DNA of 64,000 nt, taken from assembly GCF_001940225.2 (NCBI RefSeq), contig NZ_CP135164.1, positions 1,736,001 to 1,800,000 of the forward strand, given 5' to 3'. The DNA comes from Roseburia sp. 499. Its GTDB lineage: Bacteria; Bacillota; Clostridia; Lachnospirales; Lachnospiraceae. Both the position numbers and the translations under genes were made by a program. The number at the start of each line of letters is the position of its first letter. Position 1 is the stretch's first letter. Below the pieces are notes generated by a model. It made no database searches. It saw only the letters and a program-made list of their open reading frames with translations, and was not told where the DNA came from. Below are positions 1 to 9,214 of this stretch, piece after piece.

Positions 1-332
1 CTTGCATAACGATTATCATCAATATAATGATAATGCTTCACATAAGAAATCGCATCTTCTATGATATCTTCCCCGTAAAAGCCCTGTCGCAGCTTATCTC
101 TAAGCTGCGACTCTGTTCGGTCCATCTTTTCTAACAAAAACATGGCTCGCTTTCTGGCTCTTTTTATTAAAATCTCATTTCGAATTTCTTCATATACTTC
201 GCTTGTAAGTTCCTGCTCTTCTTTCAAACCAAACTTACGAATCTCTCCTTTGTATAAGACAAAAGAAATTCCTTCTTCTGTCCGTATCATCATACGTTTC
301 TTATCTAATTCAGAAATCTGTGTAATCAGCAT
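1..332 (-). CDS. recX: Recombination regulator RecX (partial, 3' end outside window)
   Basis: RecX binds RecA filaments and modulates recombinase activity. The visible 110 residues start MLITQISELDKKRMM and contain helix-rich repeats typical of RecX, including a segment ending in RTESQLRDKLRQGFYGED and the following YVKHYHYIDDNRYA, which matches the conserved D-R-A(Y/F)A three-helix repeat. The ATG at 330-332 lies 3 bp after the recA stop and its Shine-Dalgarno (GGAG) is inside the recA end, so the two genes are co-transcribed, the usual recA-recX arrangement in Firmicutes. The C-terminal part runs off the left edge of the window, so this is partial because of the window cut, not because of a mutation. 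Confidence 0.9.
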   Translation of the reverse strand, partial: MLITQISELDKKRMMIRTEEGISFVLYKGEIRKFGLKEEQELTSEVYEEIRNEILIKRARKRAMFLLEKMDRTESQLRDKLRQGFYGEDIIEDAISYVKHYHYIDDNRYA

Positions 333-335
333 TTC

Positions 336-1388
336 CTACTCCTTTGTTATATCCTGTTCTGCTTCCTTTTTTGCCTCAGGTTCTTCCTTATTTTCTTCCG
401 GCTTAAAATGTTCTCTTACCTTTGCCTCTACTTCTGCACAAACTAATTCATTTTCCTTTAAATATTGTTTTGCATTTTCACGTCCTTGACCAATCTTCTC
501 ACCATTATAAGCATACCACGCACCGGATTTATTAATAATTCCAAGGTCTGCCGCAATATCCAGAATATCACCTTCTCTAGAGATTCCCTGACCAAACATG
601 ATATCAAATTCTGCTTCTTTAAATGGCGGTGCAACTTTATTCTTGACCACTTTTACTCTGACACGGTTTCCAATAAACTCTCCACCTTGTTTCAATGTCT
701 CAATTCTTCTTACATCCATACGAACAGAAGAATAAAATTTGAGTGCACGTCCTCCGGTAGTAGTCTCAGGATTACCAAACATAACTCCTACTTTTTCACG
801 AAGCTGATTGATAAAAATAACAATACAGTTAGACTTACTGATTACTGCCGTTAACTTACGCAATGCCTGTGACATTAGCCTTGCCTGAAGCCCCACATGA
901 GAATCACCCATATCACCATCAATTTCCGCCTTTGGAACTAACGCTGCTACCGAGTCAACAATTACAATATCCACAGCTCCGGAACGAACCATAGTTTCTG
1001 TAATCTCCAATGCCTGCTCTCCGTTATCCGGCTGTGAAATATAAAGATTATCAATGTCTACCCCTATATTTTTAGCATATACAGGATCCAATGCATGTTC
1101 CGCATCAATAAAACCTGCAATTCCTCCCTGCTTCTGTACTGCTGCTACCATATGTAATGCTACTGTAGTCTTACCACTAGATTCCGGTCCATATATCTCA
1201 ATGATACGTCCCTTCGGTACGCCACCTACTCCTAAAGCTAAATCCAGACTTAAACACCCAGTAGGTACTGTTTCTACATTCATATTCGCTACGGAATCTC
1301 CTAATTTCATAATGGAGCCCTTTCCGTAATCCTTTTCAATTTTCGCAATTGCCGCGTCTAATGCACTTAATCTATCATCCTTTGCCAT
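336..1388 (-). CDS. recA: Recombinase RecA
   Basis: RecA forms nucleoprotein filaments on single-stranded DNA, drives homologous strand exchange and stimulates LexA self-cleavage in the SOS response. At 350 residues it has normal length. The Walker A motif GPESSGKT is at residues 67-74, and the core is collinear with the family through the DNA-binding loops ([13 protein letters not shown]). The C-terminal tail is acidic and Glu/Lys-rich as usual. The start is the ATG at 1386-1388, beginning [14 protein letters not shown] perfect SOS box and a sigma-A-type promoter lie directly upstream, and recX follows 3 bp downstream. Confidence 0.98.
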   Translation of the reverse strand: MAKDDRLSALDAAIAKIEKDYGKGSIMKLGDSVANMNVETVPTGCLSLDLALGVGGVPKGRIIEIYGPESSGKTTVALHMVAAVQKQGGIAGFIDAEHALDPVYAKNIGVDIDNLYISQPDNGEQALEITETMVRSGAVDIVIVDSVAALVPKAEIDGDMGDSHVGLQARLMSQALRKLTAVISKSNCIVIFINQLREKVGVMFGNPETTTGGRALKFYSSVRMDVRRIETLKQGGEFIGNRVRVKVVKNKVAPPFKEAEFDIMFGQGISREGDILDIAADLGIINKSGAWYAYNGEKIGQGRENAKQYLKENELVCAEVEAKVREHFKPEENKEEPEAKKEAEQDITKE

Positions 1389-1407
1389 GTCTATTCTCCT
1401 TCTTTCA

Positions 1408-1421
1408 CGAACTTATGTTCG
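1408..1421 (-). promoter_or_regulatory. SOS box (LexA/DinR operator) of recA
   Basis: CGAACTTATGTTCG is a perfect palindromic match to the Gram-positive LexA (DinR) operator CGAAC-N4-GTTCG. It sits between the promoter elements at 1435-1463 and the recA start at 1388, where bound LexA would block transcription. RecA would therefore be damage-inducible. Confidence 0.92.
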
Positions 1422-1434
1422 TTATCTGTTTATT

Positions 1435-1463
1435 ATATTAGTATACTTTGTTTTTCTTGTCAA
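1435..1463 (-). promoter_or_regulatory. recA promoter (-35/-10)
   Basis: Read on the minus strand, TTGACA (1458-1463) is followed after 17 bp by TAATAT (1435-1440). A TATAAT overlaps this at 1432-1437 but with 20 bp spacing. The -35 matches consensus perfectly and the SOS box lies just downstream of the -10. Confidence 0.65.
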
Positions 1464-1540
1464 CTGATTTTTGACGAAATGTCATAGAAATATGCGACCT
1501 TTACTCCACTTTAATTTCACTCTTAAGAAGTCCTTCCACG

Positions 1541-1570
1541 AAAAAGGACAGCTGCCTTTCGCAACTGTCC
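1541..1570 (-). terminator. Intrinsic terminator after trxA
   Basis: On the minus strand GGACAGTTGC pairs with GCAGCTGTCC around a short GAAAG loop (1546-1570), followed by a run of T (1541-1545). It sits 28 bp beyond the trxA stop. Confidence 0.85.
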
Positions 1571-1597
1571 TCATTATAAATTGTCACCCAATCCACG

Positions 1598-1909
1598 TCA
1601 AGCCATTAATTTTTTAATCTGCTCCAATGTCTGGAATCCAACTGCTCGTCCTGCTTCTTTTCCATCTTTAAATACAATTAAAGTTGGGATACTCATAACA
1701 CCAAACTGTTGTGCCAATGCTCCCTCTTCGTCTACATTAAGTTTTCCCACCTTAGCAATTCCTGCCATCTCGTCTGCCGCCTGCTCTACTACCGGTCCTT
1801 GCATCTGACACGGACCACACCATGTTGCCCAGAAATCTACTAATACCGGTACATCACTCTTTAATACCTCTGTTTCAAAATTGTCCATTGTAAACTTCAT
1901 TGTTGCCAT
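1598..1909 (-). CDS. trxA: Thioredoxin
   Basis: Cytoplasmic dithiol oxidoreductase that keeps protein thiols reduced with electrons from thioredoxin reductase. At 103 residues it has family length, and the redox motif WCGPC is at residues 30-34, followed by the cis-proline loop (SIPTLIVFKDG). The start MATMKFTMDNFE is preceded by a GGAGG Shine-Dalgarno. It appears monocistronic: an intrinsic terminator follows and recA has its own promoter. No thioredoxin reductase gene is in the window. Confidence 0.96.
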   Translation of the reverse strand: MATMKFTMDNFETEVLKSDVPVLVDFWATWCGPCQMQGPVVEQAADEMAGIAKVGKLNVDEEGALAQQFGVMSIPTLIVFKDGKEAGRAVGFQTLEQIKKLMA

Positions 1910-2042
1910 ATGATTGCCTCCATTCCTATGTTACTTATTATTAACCATTTCTAAACTTCTTATATATTTTTATATATTTTACCACATATTTCAGTGACCT
2001 TGTCACATTTTGCTAAAATAGTGTTAAATTTTTCTTTCTTTC

Positions 2043-2071
2043 TTGAATCCCTACGGATGATACATTAAAAT
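2043..2071 (+). promoter_or_regulatory. Possible promoter of the KdpDE-like operon
   Basis: TTGAAT (2043-2048), 17 bp spacer, TAAAAT (2066-2071), about 35 bp before the histidine-kinase ATG. The match is moderate and the assignment rests on position and spacing only. Confidence 0.35.
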
Positions 2072-2105
2072 TGTATTATACTTAGGAATAAAGGGGTTAT
2101 TATCT

Positions 2106-3179
2106 ATGAAAAAATGCTTGCATTCACAAAAATTACACGACTTTTTAATTGCATCGTTTCTGCTGCTTTCCAGCACTATATTTTGTTTTATTCTGTTTTT
2201 CTGTATTTCAAAAAATTCCGCAAATATTGCACTTTTATATCTCTTAGGAATCATAGCCATTGCTTACTATACCAATGGTTATTTTTATGGTATTCTTGCT
2301 TGCTTAGTGGGCGTGGCTCTTATTAACTACTTTTTTACCGCACCATATTTCTCTATAAATTTCACTATTGCCGATTACCCTTTCAGTTTTTTATTCATGC
2401 TTGCTGCCTCTGTTATTACAAGTACTACTACCTCTCACTTAAAAAAACAAGCTGAAACACTGGCACTTCATGAAAAACAACTGGCAGAGGCTGACAAAGA
2501 AAAAATGCGTGCAAATCTTCTTAGAGCTATTTCACATGATTTACGCACTCCTGTGACCAGTATCCTCGGAGCTCTCTCTGCTTTAGAAGAAAATGACGAT
2601 TATTCACCACAAGAGAAGAAAAAAATCATTCACAATATTTATGATGATGCCAGCTGGCTTCTAAATATGGGCGACAACCTTCTCTCCATTACACGCATTC
2701 AAGGACCCGATTCCAAATTAAAAACTTCGCCCGAACTGGTAGAAGAAATTATATCTGAGGCTGTTATTCGTTTCAAAAAGCGTTTTCCTTCTGCTGAAAT
2801 TGAAGTCTCTATCCCTGATGAATTTTTGCTAATTCCTATGGATGCCACACTCATCGAACAAGTAATAATAAATCTTTTGGAAAATGCTCTGGTTCATTCC
2901 AAAAGTCAAAAACCAATAAAACTTTTAGTTGAAAATCAGCCTGATACGATTTGCTTTCATGTTATTGATTACGGAATTGGAATTGATCCTAAATGCTTAG
3001 ATAGTATTTTTGACGGAACCTGTGGCTCTAGTCCTTCTGATGTCAGAAAAGGAATGGGAATTGGTCTTTCCATCTGCAAAACCATTATTTCTGCTCATAA
3101 TGGTTCTCTTACTGCTCGTAACCACCAACATGGCGCAGAATTTTTATTTACATTACCAAAGGAGAATTCAAATGTCTAA
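2106..3179 (+). CDS. KdpD-like sensor histidine kinase lacking the N-terminal KdpD sensor domain
   Basis: Membrane histidine kinase of the KdpD C-terminal type. Residues about 12-110 hold four closely spaced hydrophobic helices matching the DUF4118/KdpD transmembrane unit. A HisKA domain follows with phospho-acceptor His144 (SHDLRTP), and then a HATPase domain with N-box NLLENAL (about 257-263), the DYGIGID G1 box and GMGIGLS. Full-length KdpD is near 900 residues and carries an N-terminal KdpD plus universal-stress domain; at 357 residues this protein lacks both, as is common for short KdpD homologues in Clostridia. Its stop overlaps the response-regulator start by 8 bp. No kdpFABC or ktr genes are in view, so the K+ or osmotic role is inferred from homology only. 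Confidence 0.88.
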   Translation: MKKCLHSQKLHDFLIASFLLLSSTIFCFILFFCISKNSANIALLYLLGIIAIAYYTNGYFYGILACLVGVALINYFFTAPYFSINFTIADYPFSFLFMLAASVITSTTTSHLKKQAETLALHEKQLAEADKEKMRANLLRAISHDLRTPVTSILGALSALEENDDYSPQEKKKIIHNIYDDASWLLNMGDNLLSITRIQGPDSKLKTSPELVEEIISEAVIRFKKRFPSAEIEVSIPDEFLLIPMDATLIEQVIINLLENALVHSKSQKPIKLLVENQPDTICFHVIDYGIGIDPKCLDSIFDGTCGSSPSDVRKGMGIGLSICKTIISAHNGSLTARNHQHGAEFLFTLPKENSNV

Positions 3180-3882
3180 ATTTAATATATTAGTAATTGA
3201 AGACGAAAAAAATATCTGTGATTTTATTACGAAAGCCCTTTCTTCTCACGGATACCATGCCGTTTCCGTAGGAAGTGGTGCCACTGCCCTTTCTCTAATC
3301 ACTTCTTTGTGTCCGGATGTTATCCTGCTTGATCTTGGCCTCCCGGATATGGATGGTATGGAAATTATCAAACAAGTTCGCACTTGGTCTGATACCCCTA
3401 TTATTGTCGTCTCTGCCCGTACCCAAGAAGATGATAAAGTTCTGGCTCTAGATGCCGGTGCCGATGATTACCTTACCAAGCCATTTGGTACTTCGGAACT
3501 GCTGGCACGTATCCGCACTTCTCTACGCCATAGTAATAAGCTTCAGAATGGAACGGGATTTTCCCAAAAGCCCTACTGCGCGAAAGGGCTCAAAATTGAC
3601 TTTTACAAACGTACTATTTCCATTAATGGAGAATTTATTCATTTAACTCCGGTGGAATATAAAATAGTTGCCTTTCTAGCTCAAAATTCCGGAAAAGTTA
3701 TGACCTATTCCGCTGTCATGAGCAATGTTTGGGGACCTTACGCCGAATCGGATAATAAAATTCTCCGGGTAAACATGGCCAACATTCGCCGCAAACTGGA
3801 GAAAAACCCGGCAGAACCCATTTACATTTTCACAGAAGTGGGAGTTGGCTATCGTATGACAGATGATGAAGAATCTTGCTAG
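3172..3882 (+). CDS. KdpE-like OmpR-family response regulator
   Basis: DNA-binding response regulator partnered with the overlapping kinase upstream. The receiver domain (about 1-120) has the acidic pocket IEDE, phospho-acceptor Asp54 (ILLDLGLPD) and Lys103 (LTKPF). A winged-helix output domain (about 140-236) contains LTPVEYKIVAFLAQNSGK and VNMANIRRKLE. The start was moved to the ATG at 3172, which has a GGAG 7 bp upstream and gives 236 residues, the normal KdpE length; the longer frame reads through the kinase gene. A terminator follows. The target genes are not visible here. Confidence 0.9.
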   Translation: MSKFNILVIEDEKNICDFITKALSSHGYHAVSVGSGATALSLITSLCPDVILLDLGLPDMDGMEIIKQVRTWSDTPIIVVSARTQEDDKVLALDAGADDYLTKPFGTSELLARIRTSLRHSNKLQNGTGFSQKPYCAKGLKIDFYKRTISINGEFIHLTPVEYKIVAFLAQNSGKVMTYSAVMSNVWGPYAESDNKILRVNMANIRRKLEKNPAEPIYIFTEVGVGYRMTDDEESC

Positions 3883-3898
3883 TCTTGAAACAAACACT

Positions 3899-3940
3899 AA
3901 AAAAGTGGACAGAAATATATCTATATCTCTGTCCACTTTT
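3899..3940 (+). terminator. Intrinsic terminator after kdpE-like gene
   Basis: AAAAGTGGACAGA pairs with TCTGTCCACTTTT around a loop rich in A and T. It begins about 17 bp after the response-regulator stop and ends in a T run. Confidence 0.85.
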
Positions 3941-4100
3941 GCTATGTAGCCAATCTAAAATTCTATCACACACTCTTTTTCGTTTCCATAGCATTTCATG
4001 CAAATAAAAATGTTCCGCAAATATCATGGTTTCTTTTTGAATTAGCATTTAAAATATGACGAAAAGGTTTGAAAAATCTTTTTTATTTATCCCCTCTTCA

Positions 4101-5024
4101 CTATAAATTCAATTTATAGTTTTTATTCGCGAACATGCGAATATCTTCCGCCTGCTGGTGCTGATTTATAGCATGAAATATAGCTATACTCTGAAAGAAG
4201 CATTCACGGGACTTGTCTACCTGCCCTGTCTCTGCCAACAGTGTTGCTTTTTGATATAATAGCATGGGAAATCCCCTCATTTTTCCATGTGCAATACAAC
4301 ACTCTAACCCCTTTTCACATAGAGGCAGGGCATCCTCATAGCTTCTTTCCCTTAAAAGCCAACTCACCATATTTTGAATAATTGCAGGATATTTATCGGC
4401 CCCTTTTTCATCCGGAATATGTTCTTCCATATATTTCTTTAACCCTATAAGAATTTGAAACGCTTCTATTTTCTTTCCCAACTCATAATACAGGCAACCA
4501 ATATCATTTAAAATTGTTATCTCCTGAAAAGTCAAAAAATGATTCTTCATATGAATTCCATCAAAATCCGGTAACGTTAACCTCACAGCTTCCAGCATCA
4601 TCTTCAAAATACTCTGTTCCCTAGCACCTTTCCGTTTTTGCAGAACTGCTTTTGCATACAAAATATGCTGTTCCTCCATGCATACGTTTACATTAACCTT
4701 TTTTAAAGATTCTACCTGTTGCTCCAGTCGGCGTATTAACTGTTTCGTTCTTTTTTCATCCGCATTTTCAAGGCTTATTGCTAACTTTTTCCCAGTTTCA
4801 TAAATTATCAGTTCTTCTTTCCCCGCATAAGTAGGACACAGATAATCTGCAATCCCTAATCGCTGCGTTACTGCTTCCAATACTCTTTTACTGGGAATCT
4901 GTCTACCATTTTCAATTCTCGAAAGCGTAGAAACTGCACATATTCCATAACATACTTCTTCTTGAGAACACTTCTTTCGCTCTCTTATTTCCTTAAGAAT
5001 CTCTCCAATTGCATAATTGGACAT
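4101..5024 (-). CDS. XRE-family transcriptional regulator with C-terminal helical-repeat domain
   Basis: The N-terminus (about 1-65) is a Cro/C1-type helix-turn-helix (IGEILKEIRERKKCSQEEV, then SRIENGRQIPSKRVLEAVTQ). The remainder is all helical, with TPR-like segments (PLCEKGLECCIAHGKM, LLYQKATLLAETGQVDKSREC). This is the architecture of peptide-responsive or metabolite-responsive regulators of the Rgg/ComR/PlcR type, but no cognate peptide gene is seen. The start was set at the ATG at 5022-5024 (AAGGAAGAG upstream), giving 307 residues; the longer frame adds an unlikely N-terminus. It follows jetC by 121 bp and may have its own promoter, so it is either the last gene of the jet operon or a neighbour. 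It has no TOPRIM or nuclease motif and is not a JetD. Confidence 0.8.
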   Translation of the reverse strand: MSNYAIGEILKEIRERKKCSQEEVCYGICAVSTLSRIENGRQIPSKRVLEAVTQRLGIADYLCPTYAGKEELIIYETGKKLAISLENADEKRTKQLIRRLEQQVESLKKVNVNVCMEEQHILYAKAVLQKRKGAREQSILKMMLEAVRLTLPDFDGIHMKNHFLTFQEITILNDIGCLYYELGKKIEAFQILIGLKKYMEEHIPDEKGADKYPAIIQNMVSWLLRERSYEDALPLCEKGLECCIAHGKMRGFPMLLYQKATLLAETGQVDKSRECFFQSIAIFHAINQHQQAEDIRMFANKNYKLNL

Positions 5025-5073
5025 TAGGGCACTCTTCCTTTCCGCAAACCGCCCCTCAATGCTTGCGTAAAAG

Positions 5074-5103
5074 AATATATAGAAATACTTTTTCCGATTG
5101 CAA
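5074..5103 (-). promoter_or_regulatory. Possible promoter of the XRE regulator gene
   Basis: On the minus strand TTGCAA (5098-5103), 18 bp spacer, TATATT (5074-5079), in the 121-bp gap between the jetC stop and the regulator start. It suggests the regulator can be transcribed independently of the jet operon. Confidence 0.4.
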
Positions 5104-5145
5104 CAGAAATTCAACTTTTGCGTTGCAGAAATGACATTTGCATAT

Positions 5146-8100
5146 CTATAGAACCGCTTCTACATCCTCCAACTGCTCAAATTCTTTCTTTTCAAATTCC
5201 TGAATAGAAATGCTTTTTTTATTAGGGTTTGCAAATACGAAAGTCTTATCTACATTTTCCAGATAATTCTGTATTTTATCATTGGTAGCACTGATAATTA
5301 CCTGGAATCCCAGACTTCGTATTAAGCTGATACAACTTGCCACCTTTTCTCCATCCATCTTAGAAAATGCCTCATCCAACACTACCAATCGAATGGTTGG
5401 TGTTCTCAAATACTTTGTATTCAATGTAATGCGATAGGCCTGTGCAAAACTTGCCAATAACGCCACATACAATGGGTTCTGACCTTCTCCACCGGAATTT
5501 TTTCGAAGCATTTTGCTAAGTTTTAATTTCATGTCAGTACCATCTTCTCCACGCACAATCTGTTGCATATCAAAGGACAAATAAGTACGATAATCCGCGT
5601 ACTTATCCATATTTCTCTTTGCTTCCTCCTGCTCTTCCGGAGTGGCATCCACCGGTGGAATAAAAATAGACATCAATTCATTAATCAAATCACCATACTT
5701 GTCCTCATGCTTCATGGTAAACATGTTCATCTGGTTATCCATATTATCGTTTAACTGAGTCGGATTGATTTCCAAATCCTCATCCATAAACATATCATAA
5801 TATTTTCCGTCTTCTCCTGTATTCTTCTTAAAGACAAACTGATATTTATCCTTACCGAAATCTAATCCGGCAATAATTTTATTCAACTCATCCTTTCTTG
5901 TCATGGCATCCTTGATAGCACTACGTATCTTGAACATAAAATCATCTTTAAAATGCTCAACTGCTGACTTTGCCTGTTCTTTTGCAAGCTTCTGGAATCG
6001 CTCCAAATCATTAAATTGTAATTCCTCTAACAGATTGTCGTACTGTGTATTCTCTTCGCTTGCTGCGCCAAATCCACGATTCGGGTACTTTCGCAAATAC
6101 TCACTACGTATTTCTGTAAGTTGGCGGAATAGCTGTTCTTTCTGTTCTGCCCCTGTTTCCTGACGCGCCGCATACCGACGTCTTAACTGTTCCAAAGTAA
6201 GACGATGCTCCTGTTCAATTACAGTAGCAATTTCCTGTTCTAACTCTGCTTGCGGTGCAAAATCCTTTTCCAGCAATACCACTTCCTGATTAACCTGAAT
6301 GTACTCTCGCTCCTCTTCGGCAATCTGGTCAGTCTGACGTACTTCTCCGGCTCTTGCCTCGCGTATATCTGCCTCTTTTTTCTGAAGTTTCTTTTCTACT
6401 TCCTCTTTCTGCAACTTCAGTCCTGCCACATCTTTCTGCTGTAATTCCATAATACGGCGTTCTAAGCGCGTCTTTTCCTTCTGTTGCGCAGGAATCCGTT
6501 CTATATCAGAAAGCCATTCGCAATAATGTTCCGTATTCTTCTCTAAGGCTTCCATCGCAAGCAAATTATCTAACTTCTGTAATTCCTCTTCTAATGGCAA
6601 CTGTTTCTTTTCCAATTCATCCCGCTGTTTTTTCAACATAGCCATACGTCGTTTTAAGCTTTCTGCACCAATGTATGCAAACTTCGTATAATTATTAGGA
6701 TTCATATGCTGCAACTTATACCCCTGATATAGCATACAGTCATCTGTTACCCCAATAGCATGCTCCCTCATTTCATCAATGGAATCACACTTAATCACGT
6801 TTCCAAGTAAAAAGTCAATGTAACTTCTTACATAATCTTCCTTTGTCTTTACTGCCTCTGCCAATGCCCCCTGCTTTACACGATGCTCTGTTTCCATTAC
6901 TTTTTCAGTATCTAATATTGCTACTCTGGAAAACTTCTTCTTATCCATCTGTTGATACAATTCCATTGCCTGCTTGGCATATTTGGGTTCCACAATTAAG
7001 AGTAGCTTATTACTGCCCATATAACCTTCTACCGCATTCCGCCAACGCTCCTCTGCAATATCCAATAAATCTGCAAGTACACTTACCTTTACCGCTTTTC
7101 CATTCTTTTCGGAAAGGGTCTGATACAGGTATTGTCTTGCCTCTATGATTTCTCTTGGATATGCCTTACTTCCCTTATGCAATTCAGAAAGTTCTGCATT
7201 CACTTCCTTGGATTCTCTGCGAATTTCTTTTACCTGTGAAGCGATACTCTCTCTTTCCTCTATAACTTCTTCTCGTAATTCCTGAATGGAACGCTTTAGG
7301 GTCTCTAATTCCTCTTTTTCTATCTCGTATTTACAGAATTTTTCCACATCCCACAATATGGCATTACTTGCCATATCATTATCTGCCCATTCCTGTAATC
7401 CTGCTGCAGTTCTGTCCCACTCTGCCTTACTTCTTTCTAGTCGTTCCAGCAATTCATTTACACTTTTTAACTGGTCTTTCGCTTCTTCATATCCCGTTTC
7501 TGCAATAAGACGTATCAGTTCCTCCTTCTGCCGATTGATTTCCTGACGTTCCTGCTCCCAAACCTCAATCTGTTCCTTCAGCTTTTCCAAATCTTTTTTG
7601 TGGAACTGAATCTTTTCTTCTAATTCCCCTATTTCTTCTTTGCCCCGTAGAATCTCAAGTTTCTTCGTAAAATATTCGTACTTTTCAATCTCTTTTCGCT
7701 TCTCTTCTACCTTTTCATAAGCCTGCGAAATCTCCTGTAAACGATTGATTTCTTCTGCCGTATCCATAATCTTTTTCTGCATTCTTCCATACTGAATTAC
7801 ACTTTCCTGCATGTCCTCAATATGGATATCCTGCTCCATACAGATATATTCCTTTACAAAATCTTCCAATCGACTGTTCATCTTAAAAGGGATAGCTCGT
7901 TTAAAAAGCATAGGGAATTTCTCCATATCCAGTCCGCCCAGATAATCATCATAAAGCTTTCTGCGGAAAGTCTCATTTCTGGAAGTAACAAAATATTCAC
8001 TTTTATCAAACTTGCGGGTGAGGTATTCCTTCACTTCTTCTGTAGACATGACACGCTTTTCCATACGATAATTATTTTCCAGCAATTCCCCTTTATGCCA

Positions 8101-8520
8101 GAAAAAGTATCTGGAAATCTCATTGGTTGCTGTTTCTACATCAAATACGATTCCCACACATTGCTTTTCACCTGTATCAGTACGTTCTAATTCCAACACA
8201 ATCGTACTGGAAAAATCACGATTCCGAAGATATGCATTCTCATTGTTATCTTCGATATTTACCATTCCACGAAGATATTCAATGAGGCTTCGGTCCGAAT
8301 CCTCTGCTGCCGCCTTGTTGAAAAATCCCCTTCCGTCCGTATTGGCATATAATACAATCTGCAACGCATCAATAATTGTAGACTTTCCACTTCCGGAATG
8401 TCCCGTAAAAAAGTTAATTTCTTTGTGAAAGGACAACACCTTTCGGTCTATATAATGCCAGTTATTCAGGCACATTCGTGACAAAGCCTCAAACCGGTCT
8501 TTATTTTTATTGGTCTCCAT
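5146..8520 (-). CDS. jetC: JetC-like SMC/MukB-type ATPase (Wadjet-like complex)
   Basis: Large condensin-like ATPase of 1124 residues. Walker A GHSGSGKST is at residues 40-48. Two long charged coiled-coil arms (about 270-450 and 620-830) flank a central hinge-like globular region (about 460-600). The ABC signature NSGGEGQ is near 1008-1014 and Walker B LVVLDEAF is near 1045-1052. This head-coil-hinge-coil-head order is that of MukB, MksB and JetC; in those systems ATP hydrolysis drives DNA loop extrusion. The gene overlaps jetB by 14 bp. In Wadjet systems JetC acts with JetA (kleisin), JetB (KITE) and the JetD nuclease to cleave small circular DNA. No jetD follows here, so plasmid cleavage cannot be assumed. 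Family assignment is firm; function is inferred. Confidence 0.88.
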   Translation of the reverse strand: METNKNKDRFEALSRMCLNNWHYIDRKVLSFHKEINFFTGHSGSGKSTIIDALQIVLYANTDGRGFFNKAAAEDSDRSLIEYLRGMVNIEDNNENAYLRNRDFSSTIVLELERTDTGEKQCVGIVFDVETATNEISRYFFWHKGELLENNYRMEKRVMSTEEVKEYLTRKFDKSEYFVTSRNETFRRKLYDDYLGGLDMEKFPMLFKRAIPFKMNSRLEDFVKEYICMEQDIHIEDMQESVIQYGRMQKKIMDTAEEINRLQEISQAYEKVEEKRKEIEKYEYFTKKLEILRGKEEIGELEEKIQFHKKDLEKLKEQIEVWEQERQEINRQKEELIRLIAETGYEEAKDQLKSVNELLERLERSKAEWDRTAAGLQEWADNDMASNAILWDVEKFCKYEIEKEELETLKRSIQELREEVIEERESIASQVKEIRRESKEVNAELSELHKGSKAYPREIIEARQYLYQTLSEKNGKAVKVSVLADLLDIAEERWRNAVEGYMGSNKLLLIVEPKYAKQAMELYQQMDKKKFSRVAILDTEKVMETEHRVKQGALAEAVKTKEDYVRSYIDFLLGNVIKCDSIDEMREHAIGVTDDCMLYQGYKLQHMNPNNYTKFAYIGAESLKRRMAMLKKQRDELEKKQLPLEEELQKLDNLLAMEALEKNTEHYCEWLSDIERIPAQQKEKTRLERRIMELQQKDVAGLKLQKEEVEKKLQKKEADIREARAGEVRQTDQIAEEEREYIQVNQEVVLLEKDFAPQAELEQEIATVIEQEHRLTLEQLRRRYAARQETGAEQKEQLFRQLTEIRSEYLRKYPNRGFGAASEENTQYDNLLEELQFNDLERFQKLAKEQAKSAVEHFKDDFMFKIRSAIKDAMTRKDELNKIIAGLDFGKDKYQFVFKKNTGEDGKYYDMFMDEDLEINPTQLNDNMDNQMNMFTMKHEDKYGDLINELMSIFIPPVDATPEEQEEAKRNMDKYADYRTYLSFDMQQIVRGEDGTDMKLKLSKMLRKNSGGEGQNPLYVALLASFAQAYRITLNTKYLRTPTIRLVVLDEAFSKMDGEKVASCISLIRSLGFQVIISATNDKIQNYLENVDKTFVFANPNKKSISIQEFEKKEFEQLEDVEAVL

Positions 8521-9214
8521 CTGTTGTTCCTTCCTCCTCTTGTTCCTTCGTTTCTGCCTCTTCTATTTCCGTCTCATCCACCTCATTCGCCACAAATACC
8601 TCTTCCTGTTCGTTTTCCAAAGCCGTATCCTCCTGGAAACTTTCTAAAAGATGTTTTACTTCCTCTCCTAAGAGCACCATATTGATACACGGATAAATAA
8701 TAATTCTAGTCTCAGACTCCAGTTCCTCTAATGGGTCTAATACTTCCACTAATTGATATTTCTTTAACAAGACAAGGGTACGTTTAATTTCTGTAAGAGA
8801 TGGTCTGTCTTTTAACAAATTAAAACTTCCTACCCGCTCGTTAATCTCTCCCAACGTAGTATAAATATTGATGCTGGTAGATGCTGATGCCATCTGTTCA
8901 TCATAAATTAATTTCAAAATCAGTAAATAAATAGTCGCAAGCTTAGAAAGTCGTTCCGGTGCAATGCCCTCTCCACGAATATAAATCACACCACTCGGTA
9001 TATTTTCTACAATTTCCATACCGGCAATCTTAAAATACTCTTTCAGAAATTCCAAATGTTTACTTAGAATCCGATATTCGCGATTAAAGATAAAACGTCC
9101 GGTACGCTTCTCATATTTTCGTTCTAACACAAAGGTCTGCTTTAATAATGTCTGTATTACCTCGGTCAACTGCTGCTGTTCCTCTTCCGGTAATAAATCA
9201 AAATATTCTATCAT
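8507..9214 (-). CDS. jetB: JetB-like KITE subunit (DUF4194 family)
   Basis: A 235-residue protein located between the kleisin-like and SMC-like genes, the position of MukE/MksE/JetB. The N-terminal two thirds fit a tandem winged-helix accessory protein (FDLLPEEEQQQLTEVIQTLL, RFIFNREYRILSKHLEFLKEYF, NLLKDRPSLTEIKRTLVLLK). The C-terminal 40 residues are very acidic (Glu-rich), a tail likely to be disordered. DUF4194 is the domain name used for JetB in Wadjet loci; I assign it from gene order and overall pattern, not from a search. It overlaps jetA by 4 bp (ATGA-type) and jetC by 14 bp, implying translational coupling and fixed stoichiometry. Confidence 0.82.
   Translation of the reverse strand: MIEYFDLLPEEEQQQLTEVIQTLLKQTFVLERKYEKRTGRFIFNREYRILSKHLEFLKEYFKIAGMEIVENIPSGVIYIRGEGIAPERLSKLATIYLLILKLIYDEQMASASTSINIYTTLGEINERVGSFNLLKDRPSLTEIKRTLVLLKKYQLVEVLDPLEELESETRIIIYPCINMVLLGEEVKHLLESFQEDTALENEQEEVFVANEVDETEIEEAETKEQEEEGTTDGDQ

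Noticed and set aside
4101..5024. The gene after jetC as JetD
   Set aside because: It has an XRE helix-turn-helix and TPR-like helices, with no TOPRIM or DUF2220 features, and is about 307 residues.
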